From Pseudacidovorax intermedius (lineage in GTDB: Bacteria > Pseudomonadota > Gammaproteobacteria > Burkholderiales > Burkholderiaceae_C), in assembly GCF_003350475.1 (NCBI RefSeq), contig NZ_QQAV01000002.1, positions 434,001 to 498,000 of the forward strand: 64,000 bases of DNA, read 5' to 3'. Numbering within the stretch: the stretch's first letter is position 1; the number at the start of each line of letters is the position of its first letter. The notes beneath the pieces were generated by a model. It was not told the origin of the DNA. It did no database searches and saw nothing but the letters and a program-made list of their open reading frames with translations. Shown one piece after another: positions 18,274 through 28,852 of this stretch. A program made the translations under genes and the position numbers.

Positions 18274-19030
18274 AGGCCCGCCGCAGCAAGCCACAGGAAT
18301 TGCCCGAGGTCAACTTCTCGGACTGGGGCGACATCCGCTACCTGCATCTGGGCACGGAGTGGGTGCAGGGCTCCATGCGCATCGACGCGCCCTTCGAGAT
18401 CGAGCTGGAGTACGTGCAGCGCATGATGGCCTGGCTGCTCTTCGTCGAGCCGTCCGAGGTGGCCAAGCGCCATGCCATGCAACTGGGGCTGGGCGCGGCC
18501 TCGCTGACCAAGTTCTGCCGCAAGCAGCTGCGCATGCGTACCACGGCCATCGAGCTGAATCCGGCCGTGGTGGCCGCCTGCCGCGGCTGGTTCAAGCTGC
18601 CGCAGGACGACGCCAAGCTCCAGGTCGTGATCGCCGATGCCGCCGAAGAGGTTCGCCAGCCTCAGTGGCAGGGCAGCGTGCATGCGCTGCAGGTCGACCT
18701 GTACGACCACGAGGCGGCCGCGCCGGTGCTCGACAGCGCCGAGTTCTATGCCGACTGTCGCGGCGTGCTGGCCGAGGATGGCTGCATGACGGTCAACCTC
18801 TTCGGCCGCTCTTCCAGCTACGACCGCAGCGTCGAGAAGATCGCCGGCGCCTTCGGCGCCGATGCGCTGTGGGCCTTCAAGCCCACGCGCGAGGGCAACA
18901 CCATCGTGCTGGCCCAGCGGACGCCATCCCGCCCCAAGCGCGAACGGCTGGCCCAGCAGGCCGAGGCGGTCTCGGCGCGCTGGGGCCTGCCGGCGCCCAA
19001 GTGGCTGCGCGTGTTCAAACCCCTGCAGCC

Positions 19031-19034
<4 letters not shown>
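18270..19034 (+). CDS. Spermidine-synthase-like (aminopropyltransferase-fold) protein
   Basis: 254-residue Rossmann-fold protein like those annotated as spermidine synthase. Visible are QLGLGAASLTKFCRKQ (binding loop), the acidic strand end TAIELNPAVVAACRGWF, IADAAEEV and LQVDLYD. The N-terminal beta domain of real spermidine synthases is short here and the Gly-rich motif is altered from GGGDG, so it may bind a nucleoside ligand without making polyamines. Start and stop both overlap neighbours by 4 bp (glycosylase before, GspE-like ATPase after), so the three are translationally coupled. Confidence 0.75.
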
Positions 19035-20872
<1,838 letters not shown>

Positions 20873-20894
20873 TCGCGACCGGGGCAACCCCGGG

Positions 20895-20915
20895 CTAACC
20901 CTGAACTCAGGTTAG
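20895..20915. promoter_or_regulatory. Inverted repeat upstream of tctBA
   Basis: CTAAC(C)CTGA-AC-TCAGGTTAG: arms of nine bases with one bulged C, about 73 bp before the tctB start. The two-base centre is too small for an RNA hairpin loop and no T-run follows, so a protein-binding site is more likely than a terminator. No regulator gene is adjacent. Confidence 0.4.
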
Positions 20916-20987
20916 GTGGAATCCACATCAAAGCTGACTGGTGGCTGACCAAAAATCCGCCCACTCATTTTTGTGTGGAGACCGTTC

Positions 20988-21476
20988 GTGAAGATCAAAA
21001 GTCAGAAGGACTTTTTCGCGGGCCTCATGTTCACGCTGGTCGGGGCCGGGTTCGCCTGGGGCGCCACGACCTACACCGTGGGCAGTGGGGCGCGCATGGG
21101 TCCGGGGTATTTCCCCCTCATGCTGGGCATCGTCCTGGCCGTCCTCGGCCTCGTCGTCATCTTCGGTTCGCTGACCGTGGAAACGGTGGACGGCGAGCCC
21201 ATCGGCAAGATCGCCTGGAAGCCGCTGGTGTTCATCATTGCGGCCAACCTGGTGTTCGGCGTACTGCTGGGTGGCCTGCCCAGCATCGGCCTGCCGGCCA
21301 TGGGGCTGATCATCGGCATCTACGCGCTGGTGATCATTGCCGCCCTGGCTGGCGCCGAGTTCTCGCTCAAGCTGGCGCTGATCCTCGGCACCATCCTGGC
21401 GGTGGGCAGCTATCTCGCATTCATCGTCGGCCTGAAGCTGCAGTTCCAGGTCTGGCCCACGTTCATCACCGGCTGA
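20988..21476 (+). CDS. tctB: Tripartite tricarboxylate transporter small subunit TctB
   Basis: 162-residue inner-membrane protein with four predicted membrane segments and the TctB-typical ARMGPGYFPLMLGIVLAVLG after the first. It pairs with TctA as the membrane part of a secondary solute importer fed by a periplasmic Bug protein. The start is GTG at 20988, preceded by GGAG at 20977-20980; another GTG at 20973 would add five residues. The gene is followed by tctA after 13 bp. Confidence 0.9.
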   Translation: MKIKSQKDFFAGLMFTLVGAGFAWGATTYTVGSGARMGPGYFPLMLGIVLAVLGLVVIFGSLTVETVDGEPIGKIAWKPLVFIIAANLVFGVLLGGLPSIGLPAMGLIIGIYALVIIAALAGAEFSLKLALILGTILAVGSYLAFIVGLKLQFQVWPTFITG

Positions 21477-21489
21477 TCGGCGCAACCCC

Positions 21490-23001
21490 ATGGATCTGAT
21501 TACCAACCTCTCGATCGGCTTCGGCGCGGCCTTCACGCTGCAGAACCTGATCTACGCCTTCGTCGGCTGCCTGCTGGGCACGCTGATCGGTGTGCTGCCC
21601 GGCATCGGCCCGGTGGCCACCATCGCCATGCTGCTGCCGGCGACCTACGCACTGCCGCCGGTGGCGGCGCTGATCATGCTGGCCGGCATCTATTACGGCT
21701 CGCAGTACGGCGGGTCGACCACCGCCATCCTGGTGAACCTGCCAGGGGAATCGGCCTCGGTGGTGACCGTGATCGACGGGCATGCCATGGCCAAGGCGGG
21801 GCGCGGAGGGCCAGCCCTCGCGGCCGCCGGCCTGGGCTCCTTCTTCGCCGGCTGCGTGGGCACGCTCATCCTGGCGGCCTTCGCGCCGCCGCTGACCGAG
21901 CTGGCCTTCAAGTTCGGCCCGGCCGAATACTTCAGCCTGATGGTGCTGGGCCTGATCGGCGCCGTGGTGCTGGCCTCCGGCTCGCTGCTCAAGGCCATCT
22001 GCATGATCGTGCTGGGTCTGCTGCTGGGCCTGGTGGGCACCGACGTGAATTCGGGCGTGGCCCGCTACAGCTTCGACATTCCGGAGCTGACCGACGGCAT
22101 CGGTTTCATCGCCATCGCCATGGGCGTGTTCGGCTATGGCGAGATCATCTCCAACCTGGCCAAGCCCGAGGAAGACCGCGAGATCTTCACCGCCAAGCTG
22201 CAGGGCCTGTGGCCCACCAAGGAAGACTTCAAGCGCATGACGCCGGCCGTGCTGCGCGGCACCGCGCTGGGCTCGGCCCTGGGCATCCTGCCGGGCGGTG
22301 GCGCACTGCTGTCCTCCTTCGCGTCGTACACGCTGGAGAAGAAGCTCAAGCCGCGTCCGGGCGAAGTCCCGTTCGGCAAGGGCAACATCCGCGGCGTGGC
22401 CGGTCCCGAGTCGGCCAACAACGCCGGTGCGCAGACCTCCTTCATTCCGCTTCTGACGCTGGGCATTCCGCCCAACCCGGTGATGGCGCTGATGGTCGGT
22501 GCCATGACCATCCACAACATCCAGCCCGGCCCGCAGGTGATGACCAGCAACCCCGAGCTGTTCTGGGGCCTGATCGCCTCGATGTGGATCGGCAACCTGA
22601 TGCTGATCATCCTGAACCTGCCGCTGATCGGCATGTGGATCAAGCTGCTGTCGATCCCCTACAAGTGGCTGTTCCCGGCGATCGTGCTGTTCTGCGCCAT
22701 CGGCGTGTACTCGACCAACAACAACACCTTCGACGTCTGGATGGTGGCGATCTTCGGCATCGTGGGCTATGCCTTCATCAAGATGGGTTGCGAGCCGGCG
22801 CCGCTGCTGCTGGGCTTCATCCTGGGGCCGATGATGGAAGAGAACCTGCGCCGCGCGCTGCTGCTGTCGCGCGGCGAATGGAGCGTGCTGGTCACGCGGC
22901 CCATTTCGGCCGGCCTGCTGCTGATGGCGGTGCTGCTCCTGGTGATCGTGCTGCTGCCCTCGGTCAAGTCCAAGCGCGAGGAAGCCTTCGTCGAAGAATG
23001 A
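21490..23001 (+). CDS. tctA: Tripartite tricarboxylate transporter large subunit TctA
   Basis: 503-residue membrane protein with about a dozen membrane spans, containing the family signatures GTLIGVLPGIGPVATIAMLLP, YYGSQYGGSTTAILVNLPGE and GPESANNAGAQTSFIPLLTLGIP. It is the permease proper of the TTT system. A strong terminator follows at 23047, so tctBA is transcribed apart from the Bug gene downstream even though they probably work together. The substrate is not predictable from sequence. Confidence 0.95.
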   Translation: MDLITNLSIGFGAAFTLQNLIYAFVGCLLGTLIGVLPGIGPVATIAMLLPATYALPPVAALIMLAGIYYGSQYGGSTTAILVNLPGESASVVTVIDGHAMAKAGRGGPALAAAGLGSFFAGCVGTLILAAFAPPLTELAFKFGPAEYFSLMVLGLIGAVVLASGSLLKAICMIVLGLLLGLVGTDVNSGVARYSFDIPELTDGIGFIAIAMGVFGYGEIISNLAKPEEDREIFTAKLQGLWPTKEDFKRMTPAVLRGTALGSALGILPGGGALLSSFASYTLEKKLKPRPGEVPFGKGNIRGVAGPESANNAGAQTSFIPLLTLGIPPNPVMALMVGAMTIHNIQPGPQVMTSNPELFWGLIASMWIGNLMLIILNLPLIGMWIKLLSIPYKWLFPAIVLFCAIGVYSTNNNTFDVWMVAIFGIVGYAFIKMGCEPAPLLLGFILGPMMEENLRRALLLSRGEWSVLVTRPISAGLLLMAVLLLVIVLLPSVKSKREEAFVEE

Positions 23002-23046
23002 CGTGGGCGGCGGCGTGCGGCCAGCGGCACGCCCCTTGCACCAACG

Positions 23047-23073
23047 AACGGCACCTTCGGGTGCCGTTTTTCT
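23047..23073 (+). terminator. Terminator after tctA
   Basis: Eight-bp stem ACGGCACC-TTCG-GGTGCCGT (23048-23067) followed by TTTTTCTTT, 46 bp after the tctA stop. The UUCG tetraloop and T-tract are classical. Confidence 0.92.
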
Positions 23074-23119
23074 TTGGGCGGGCCAGTGCAGCGCGATTCA
23101 TAGATGGGCTGCATGAATT

Positions 23120-23139
23120 CATCAACCAAATCCATTTCC
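23120..23139. promoter_or_regulatory. Candidate operator shared with the LysR intergenic region
   Basis: CATCA-N3-AAATCCATTTCC, found in the same order and spacing at 29789-29808. It lies 87 bp upstream of the Bug gene ATG, downstream of the tctA terminator, next to a perfect palindrome ATGAATTCAT (23113-23122). The inner AAAT-CC-ATTT is itself symmetrical. Position and duplication suggest a regulator-binding site, plausibly for the LysR protein at 28853-29770. Confidence 0.5.
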
Positions 23140-23225
23140 TCATCAGTGCGGAAAGCGTTCCAATCGGCGCCGCGCGGTCGCCGGGCCGACCGCCACCCAC
23201 CGTTCCCTCTTCTTCGTGCTTGACG

Positions 23226-24191
23226 ATGCAACGCAGACATTTCCTGCAGGCCGCCTCGGCCTCGCTGCTTCCCGCCGGCGCCGCGCTGGCGCAGAGCTAT
23301 CCGTCCAAGCCCATCCGGCTGATCGTGCCCTTTCCGGCGGGCGGCGCCACCGACCTGTTCGCCCGCACCCTGTCGCAGAAGATGGGCGAGAAGCTCGGCA
23401 ATGCCCTGGTGGTGGACAACAAGCCCGGCGCGGGCGGCGCCATCGGCTCCGACCTGGCGGCCAAGGCCCCGGCCGACGGCTACACGCTGCTGCTGGCCAC
23501 CACCAGCACGCATTCGGTGGGCCCATCCATCAACCCCAAGCTGCCCTACGACACGGTGCGCGACTTCACGCCCATCGCCCATGTCGGCAATGCGCCCAGC
23601 ATCATGCTGGTGCCCAACAGCTCGCCCGCGCGCAGCGTGAAGGAATGGATCGAGCTGGCGCGCAAGAACCCCGGCAAGTTCAATTACGCCTCCAGCGGCA
23701 ACGGCACCGTGGTGCAGCTGACGGCGGAGCTGTTCAAGTCGATGGCCGGCGTGTTCGTCACGCACATCCCCTACAAGGGCACGGCCCTGGCCATGCCCGA
23801 CCTGATGAGCGGCAAGGTGGACCTGCTGTTCGATTCGCTGCCCACCGGTCTGCCCTTCGTGCGCGACGGGCGTCTGCGCGCGCTGGCCGTGACTTCACTC
23901 AAGCGCAGCCCACTGGTGCCCGATCTTCCGCCGGTGGCCGATACGCTGCCGGGCTTCGAATCGGTGACCTGGTTCGGTCTCTATGGTCCCAAGGGCCTGC
24001 CGGCCGACCTGGTGGCGCGCGTCAACACCGCCGCGGCGCAGGCCATCACCGATCCCGAGGTGCGCGAAAAGCTCGACAAGCTGGGCATCGAGCCCATGAC
24101 CAGCACGCCGGCCCAGTTCTCGGCCATGGTGGCGCAGGACGCCGCCAAGTGGAAGAAGATCATCGTCGAGCGCAAGATCACCAACGACTGA
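23226..24191 (+). CDS. Bug-family periplasmic solute-binding protein (TctC-like)
   Basis: 321-residue binding protein with a signal peptide of Tat-like look (MQRRHFLQAASASLLPAGAALAQ) and the Bug signatures YPSKPIRLIVPFPAGGATDLFAR, GAGGAIGSDLAAKAPADGYTLL and the late GLYGPKGLPADLV. It would deliver a carboxylate or similar anion to TctAB. It is separated from tctA by a terminator and starts a new unit with the gamma-glutamyltransferase-family gene (41 bp later) and an EamA exporter. The bound ligand is unknown; the neighbouring enzyme hints at an amide or gamma-glutamyl compound. Confidence 0.9.
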   Translation: MQRRHFLQAASASLLPAGAALAQSYPSKPIRLIVPFPAGGATDLFARTLSQKMGEKLGNALVVDNKPGAGGAIGSDLAAKAPADGYTLLLATTSTHSVGPSINPKLPYDTVRDFTPIAHVGNAPSIMLVPNSSPARSVKEWIELARKNPGKFNYASSGNGTVVQLTAELFKSMAGVFVTHIPYKGTALAMPDLMSGKVDLLFDSLPTGLPFVRDGRLRALAVTSLKRSPLVPDLPPVADTLPGFESVTWFGLYGPKGLPADLVARVNTAAAQAITDPEVREKLDKLGIEPMTSTPAQFSAMVAQDAAKWKKIIVERKITND

Positions 24192-24232
24192 TCGCCTTCG
24201 ACCCACAACAACCGTCTTTGCAGGAGATCACC

Positions 24233-25849
24233 ATGAAGCGCTTCGACTACGGCAACCCCTATCCCTCCACCCGCATCCCGGTCTTCGCCCGCAACGTGGT
24301 GTCGACCTCCCATCCGCTGGCCGCGCAGGCCGGCCTGCGCATGCTGCACCAGGGCGGCAATGCGGTGGACGCGGCCATCGCCACCGCGGCTGTCATGACG
24401 CTGGTGGAGCCGGTGAGCAACGGCCTGGGCAGCGATACCTTCTGCATCCTGTGGGACGGCCAGCAACTGCATGGCCTGAACAGTTCCGGCTGCGCGCCTT
24501 CGGCCTGGACGCCCGAATATTTCCGCCGCAAGCATGGCGCCGATGGCACCACACCACCCATGCGCGGCATGGATTCGGTGACCGTGCCAGGTGCCGTGGG
24601 CGCCTGGGCGGCGCTGTCGGAGCGCTTCGGCAAGCTGCCCTTCGCCGACCTGATGGTGCCGGCCATCGAGGTCGCCGAGCGCGGCTACCTGATCCCGCCC
24701 GTGGTGCAGCAGAAGTGGGCCGCGGCCACGCCGATCCTGCACGACCAGCCCGGCTTCGCGCAGACCTTCATGCCCTGGGGCCGCGCGCCCGAGGTGGGCG
24801 AGTTGTTCCGCTTTCCGGCCGCGGCACGCGCGCTGCGCGCCATCGGCCAGACCCGTGGCGAGGCCTTCTACCGCGGCGAGATCGCCGAGGCGCTGGCCCG
24901 CTTCTCGGCGGCCAACGGCGGCAGCCTGACGACGGCCGATCTGGCCAACTGGAAGCCCGAGTGGGTCAAGCCGGTGAGCAAGGACTACCGCGGCTACACG
25001 CTGCACGAGATCCCGCCCAACGGCCAGGGCATCGCGGCGCTGATCGCGCTGGGCATCCTGTCTAACTTCGACATCGCCGACATGGCGATCGACTCGGCCC
25101 AGGCCCAGCATCTGCAGATCGAGGCCATGAAGCTGGCCTTCGCCGACGTCTACCGCTACGTGTCGGAGCCATCGTCGATGACGGTGACCCCCGAGCAAAT
25201 GCTCGATGACGCCTACCTGGCGAGCCGTGCCAAACTGATCGACATGCACCGCGCACAGGACTTCCAGGCCGGCAATCCGGTCAAGGGCGGCACCATCTAC
25301 CTCACCGCCGCCGACGAGAACGGCATGATGGTCAGCTTCATCCAGAGCAACTACATGGGCTTCGGCTCCGGCTGCGTGGAGCCGGAATTCGGCATCAGCC
25401 TGCAGAACCGCGGCCACGGCTTCAGCCTGAAGGACGGCAGCCCCAACCAGGTGGCGCCGGGCAAGCGGCCCTTCCACACCATCATCCCGGGCTTCCTCAC
25501 GCAAGGCGGCCAGCCGGTGATGAGCTTCGGCGTGATGGGCGGCAATATGCAGCCGCAGGGCCACATGCAGACGCTGGTGCGCATGATCGACCATCACCAG
25601 AATCCGCAGGCCGCTTGCGATGCGCCGCGCTGGCGCTTCAACGCCGGGCTGAACATCAACGTGGAGTCGGCCATGCGCCCGGCCGTGGTCGACGGCCTGC
25701 GCGGCATGGGCCACGAGATCGATGTCATCAACGACTCGTACCAGGACTTCGGCGCCGGCCAGTTCATCTGGCGCATGGGCGATCCGAAGACCGAGGGCTA
25801 CGTGATCGCGAGCGATCCGCGACGCGACGGCCTCGCCGCCGGTTGGTGA
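24233..25849 (+). CDS. Gamma-glutamyltransferase-family enzyme (Ntn hydrolase)
   Basis: 538-residue member of the gamma-glutamyltranspeptidase family, which self-cleaves and uses the new N-terminal threonine as nucleophile. The likely cleavage site is before T354 (VKGGTIYLTAADENG). The N-terminal GGNAVDAAIATAAVMTLVEP and the GLGSDTF region are typical. There is no signal peptide, unlike classical periplasmic Ggt, and the TTH motif is replaced by TIY, so it belongs to the cytosolic YwrD-like branch and its substrate may not be glutathione. GGAG lies before the ATG at 24233. It is co-transcribed with the Bug protein and EamA genes. Confidence 0.88.
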   Translation: MKRFDYGNPYPSTRIPVFARNVVSTSHPLAAQAGLRMLHQGGNAVDAAIATAAVMTLVEPVSNGLGSDTFCILWDGQQLHGLNSSGCAPSAWTPEYFRRKHGADGTTPPMRGMDSVTVPGAVGAWAALSERFGKLPFADLMVPAIEVAERGYLIPPVVQQKWAAATPILHDQPGFAQTFMPWGRAPEVGELFRFPAAARALRAIGQTRGEAFYRGEIAEALARFSAANGGSLTTADLANWKPEWVKPVSKDYRGYTLHEIPPNGQGIAALIALGILSNFDIADMAIDSAQAQHLQIEAMKLAFADVYRYVSEPSSMTVTPEQMLDDAYLASRAKLIDMHRAQDFQAGNPVKGGTIYLTAADENGMMVSFIQSNYMGFGSGCVEPEFGISLQNRGHGFSLKDGSPNQVAPGKRPFHTIIPGFLTQGGQPVMSFGVMGGNMQPQGHMQTLVRMIDHHQNPQAACDAPRWRFNAGLNINVESAMRPAVVDGLRGMGHEIDVINDSYQDFGAGQFIWRMGDPKTEGYVIASDPRRDGLAAGW

Positions 25850-25850
25850 G

Positions 25851-26774
25851 ATGAGCAGCGGCGCGGCGTCTTCCTCCGTTTCCCCCAAAGCCCGCGCCGG
25901 CATGGGCACCGGCCTGCTGCTGGCGGTGTTCGGTGCCATCGCCTTCAGTGGCAAGGCGATCATCGTCAAGCTGGCCTATCGCTACGGCGTGGACGCGGTG
26001 ACGCTGATCATGCTGCGCATGCTGTTCGCGTTGCCGCTGTTCGCGGTGATGGCGTGGTGGGCGGGGCGGGGCAAACCGCCGCTCTCGCGCCGCGACTGGC
26101 TGGGCGTGTTCGGGCTGGGGCTCACGGGCTACTACCTGGCGAGCTTCCTCGACTTCGCCGGGCTGGCCTACATCTCGGCCAGCCTGGAGCGGCTGATCCT
26201 CTACCTCAACCCCACGCTGGTGATGGTGTTCGGCTGGGCGGTGTACCGCCGGAAGGTGCGCGGCAAACAGCTGTTGGGCGCGGCCATCAGCTATGCGGGC
26301 GTCATGTTGGTCTTCGGCCACGAACTGGGCCTGGGGCAGGGTGGTGCGACGGCCTGGGGGGCCTTCCTCGTCTTCCTGAGCGCCATCAGCTACGCGATCT
26401 ACCTCGTGTGGAGCGGCGAGTTCGTCAAGCGGCTGGGCTCGCTGCGGCTGGTGGGTCTGGCCACGACGGTGGCCTGCCTGCTGTGCATCGGCCAGTACCT
26501 GGTGCTGCGGCCCGTCGGCACGGTGCTGGAGGTGGCGCCTCAGGTCGTGTGGCTTTCGGTGCTCAACGCCACGCTGTGCACGGCCGTGCCGGTGCTGGCG
26601 GTGATGATGGCCATCGAGCGCATCGGGCCGGCCGTGGCGGCCCAGACCGGCATGATCGGCCCCATGTCCACGCTGCTGATGGGTGTGGTGCTGCTGGGCG
26701 AGCCCTTCACCGTGTGGATCGCGGCCGGCACCGCGCTGGTTCTGGCGGGCATCTTCGTCTTCACCCGCCCCTGA
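25851..26774 (+). CDS. EamA/DMT-family transporter
   Basis: 307-residue membrane protein with about ten helices in two repeated EamA halves (first begins LAVFGAIAFSGKAIIVKLAYRYG, second GAFLVFLSAISYAIYLVWSG). Members export metabolites such as amino acids. The ATG lies one base after the stop of the gamma-glutamyltransferase-family gene, so it is tightly coupled to it, and may export a product of that pathway or take up a related compound. Substrate unknown. Confidence 0.88.
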   Translation: MSSGAASSSVSPKARAGMGTGLLLAVFGAIAFSGKAIIVKLAYRYGVDAVTLIMLRMLFALPLFAVMAWWAGRGKPPLSRRDWLGVFGLGLTGYYLASFLDFAGLAYISASLERLILYLNPTLVMVFGWAVYRRKVRGKQLLGAAISYAGVMLVFGHELGLGQGGATAWGAFLVFLSAISYAIYLVWSGEFVKRLGSLRLVGLATTVACLLCIGQYLVLRPVGTVLEVAPQVVWLSVLNATLCTAVPVLAVMMAIERIGPAVAAQTGMIGPMSTLLMGVVLLGEPFTVWIAAGTALVLAGIFVFTRP

Positions 26775-26945
26775 GCGGGCAGGTCGTTGCGTGCGGGGCG
26801 CAGGCGCGTGCCGCGACGCCTGTCGGTCCCGCGGGCCGTACAGGCACTCCCCTCCGCCGAGCACGGATCGCCCGGCTCCGCTACCCTTGCGCCCCATGGC
26901 CGTCCGGCCGGTCCGGCGCGGCATTCAATTAGGAGTCTTCTTCAC

Positions 26946-27743
26946 ATGGATCTGGGAATCGCAGGCAAGACGGCGCTGGTGTGCGGCGCGAGCAAGGGTT
27001 TGGGCTTCGGCTGCGCGCAGGCGCTGCGGCGCGAGGGCGTCAACGTGGTGATCGTGGCGCGCGGTGCCGAGGCGCTGCAGGCCGCAGCCGCCAGGCTGGA
27101 GGCCGAGCGTCCGGCCAGTGGCGAGGCGCCCTTCGTCAAATGGGTGGCGGCCGACATCACCACCGCCGAGGGCCGTGCCCAGGCCTTCGCCGCCCATGCC
27201 GACTACGACATCGTCGTCACCAACGCCGGCGGCCCGCCGCCCGGCGACTTCCGCGACTGGGACCGCGAAGCGTGGATCAAGGCAGTGGACGCCAACATGC
27301 TCACGCCCATCGAGCTGATCAAGGCGACCGTGGACGGCATGGCCGCCCGCGGCTTCGGCCGCATCGTCAACATCACCTCCAGCTCGGTGAAGGCGCCCAT
27401 CGACATCCTGGGCCTGTCCAACGGCGCGCGCAGCGGCCTGACGGGCTTCGTGGCCGGCGTGGCGCGCACCGGCCTCGCGGCCAAGGGTGTGACGATCAAC
27501 AACCTGCTGCCCGGCAGCTTCGACACCGACCGGCTGCAGGGCACCGCCGCCGCCGCGGCCAAGAAGACCGGCCAGAGCGTGGACGCCATCCACGAGGCAC
27601 GCAAGAAGACCATTCCCGCGCGCCGCTTCGGCACGCCCGAGGAATTCGGCGCCATCTGCGCCTTCCTCTGCAGCATGCATGCCGCCTATGTCACGGGCCA
27701 GAACTGGCTGGCCGATGGCGGCGCCTACCCCGGCACCTACTGA
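26946..27743 (+). CDS. Atypical short-chain dehydrogenase/reductase lacking YxxxK
   Basis: 265-residue SDR-fold protein with the dinucleotide loop GASKGLGFG (14-22), NAGGPPPG (93-100) and the ITSSS strand (143-147). At the place of the catalytic YxxxK the sequence is GLSNGARSG, so both Tyr and Lys are absent; Ser158 and Arg162 occupy those positions by my count. Such members exist as a distinct SDR branch annotated as 3-oxoacyl reductases. It may bind NAD(P) without classical catalysis or use another mechanism. It follows the EamA gene after 171 bp and precedes a quinone oxidoreductase by 83 bp. Confidence 0.85.
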   Translation: MDLGIAGKTALVCGASKGLGFGCAQALRREGVNVVIVARGAEALQAAAARLEAERPASGEAPFVKWVAADITTAEGRAQAFAAHADYDIVVTNAGGPPPGDFRDWDREAWIKAVDANMLTPIELIKATVDGMAARGFGRIVNITSSSVKAPIDILGLSNGARSGLTGFVAGVARTGLAAKGVTINNLLPGSFDTDRLQGTAAAAAKKTGQSVDAIHEARKKTIPARRFGTPEEFGAICAFLCSMHAAYVTGQNWLADGGAYPGTY

Positions 27744-27826
27744 CCCGCAGAGGCCGGCGCCTTCTTGCAGCCGAGCACGGCCTCGCACCGGCTTCGATCC
27801 CGCACGGCAATCCAGGAGATGAACCC

Positions 27827-28822
27827 ATGAGCCAGAAGAGCAAAGCCATCCGCATCGACCGCCAGGGCGGTCCCGAGGAACTGAAGCTGGTGGAGGTCGA
27901 GGTCGGTGACCCCGGCGCCGGCGAGATCCGCGTCCGCCACCACGCCGTCGGCCTGAACTTCATCGACGTCTACCAGCGCAATGGCCTCTATCCCTTTCCT
28001 ATGCCGCTGCAGCTGGGCATGGAGGCGGCCGGCGTGGTCGAGGCGGTGGGCGAGGGCGTGACGCACCTCGCCGTGGGCGACCGTGTGGCCTACGCCAGCC
28101 AGCCGCCCGGCGCTTACTGCGAGCGCCGCGTGATGCCGGCGCGCTGCGTGTGCCGGCTGCCCGACGCCATCTCCTTCGAGACCGGCGCGGCCATGATGCT
28201 CAAGGGCCTGACGGCGCAGTACCTGCTCAAGAAGACGCTGCCCGCCGAAGGCCTGCAGCCGGGCGACTTCGTGGTCTTCCACGCGGCGGCCGGCGGCGTC
28301 GGCCTGATCGCGTGCCAGTGGGCCAAGGCGCTGGGCCTGCAGCTGATCGGCACCGCCGGCAGTGACGCCAAGTGCGAGCTGGCGCTGGCCCATGGCGCGG
28401 CCCACTGCATCAACTACAGCCGCGAGAACTTCGCCGAGCGGGTCAAGCAGATCACCGGCGGCAAGGGCGTGAAGGTGGTCTACGACTCGGTGGGCAAGGA
28501 CACCTTCGAGGGCTCGTTGAACAGCCTGCGGCCCTTTGGCCTGCTGGCGAGCTTCGGCAATGGTTCGGGCCCGGTGCCGCCGGTCAACATCGGCCAGCTG
28601 GGCGCCAAGGGCTCGCTCTACATCACGCGGCCGACGCTGTTCACCCACATCGCCACGCGCGAGAGCACGCAGGCCATGGCCGACGACCTGTTCGCCGTGG
28701 TGCAGAGCGGCGCGGTCAAGATCCCGGTGGATCAGCGCTACCGCCTGGAGGACGTGCAGCAGGCGCACCGCGACCTGGAGGCGCGCAAGACCACCGGCTG
28801 TACCGTGCTCACGCTGGACTGA
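27827..28822 (+). CDS. NADPH:quinone oxidoreductase (zinc-free MDR family)
   Basis: 331-residue medium-chain reductase of the QorA type. It has the GroES-like N-terminal half with NFIDVYQRNGLYP and GMEAAGVVEAVGEGV, and the Rossmann motif HAAAGGVGLIACQWAKALG, followed by the NADPH-favouring GTAGSDAKCELA and NGSGPVPPVN. Zinc ligands of alcohol dehydrogenases are missing. It would reduce quinones or enones by one electron or hydride. The AGGAG site before the ATG at 27827 supports the start. It is the last rightward gene before the convergent LysR gene. Confidence 0.92.
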   Translation: MSQKSKAIRIDRQGGPEELKLVEVEVGDPGAGEIRVRHHAVGLNFIDVYQRNGLYPFPMPLQLGMEAAGVVEAVGEGVTHLAVGDRVAYASQPPGAYCERRVMPARCVCRLPDAISFETGAAMMLKGLTAQYLLKKTLPAEGLQPGDFVVFHAAAGGVGLIACQWAKALGLQLIGTAGSDAKCELALAHGAAHCINYSRENFAERVKQITGGKGVKVVYDSVGKDTFEGSLNSLRPFGLLASFGNGSGPVPPVNIGQLGAKGSLYITRPTLFTHIATRESTQAMADDLFAVVQSGAVKIPVDQRYRLEDVQQAHRDLEARKTTGCTVLTLD

Positions 28823-28852
28823 CCGCCGCTGCCTCGTCTTGCGCGGGGCACT

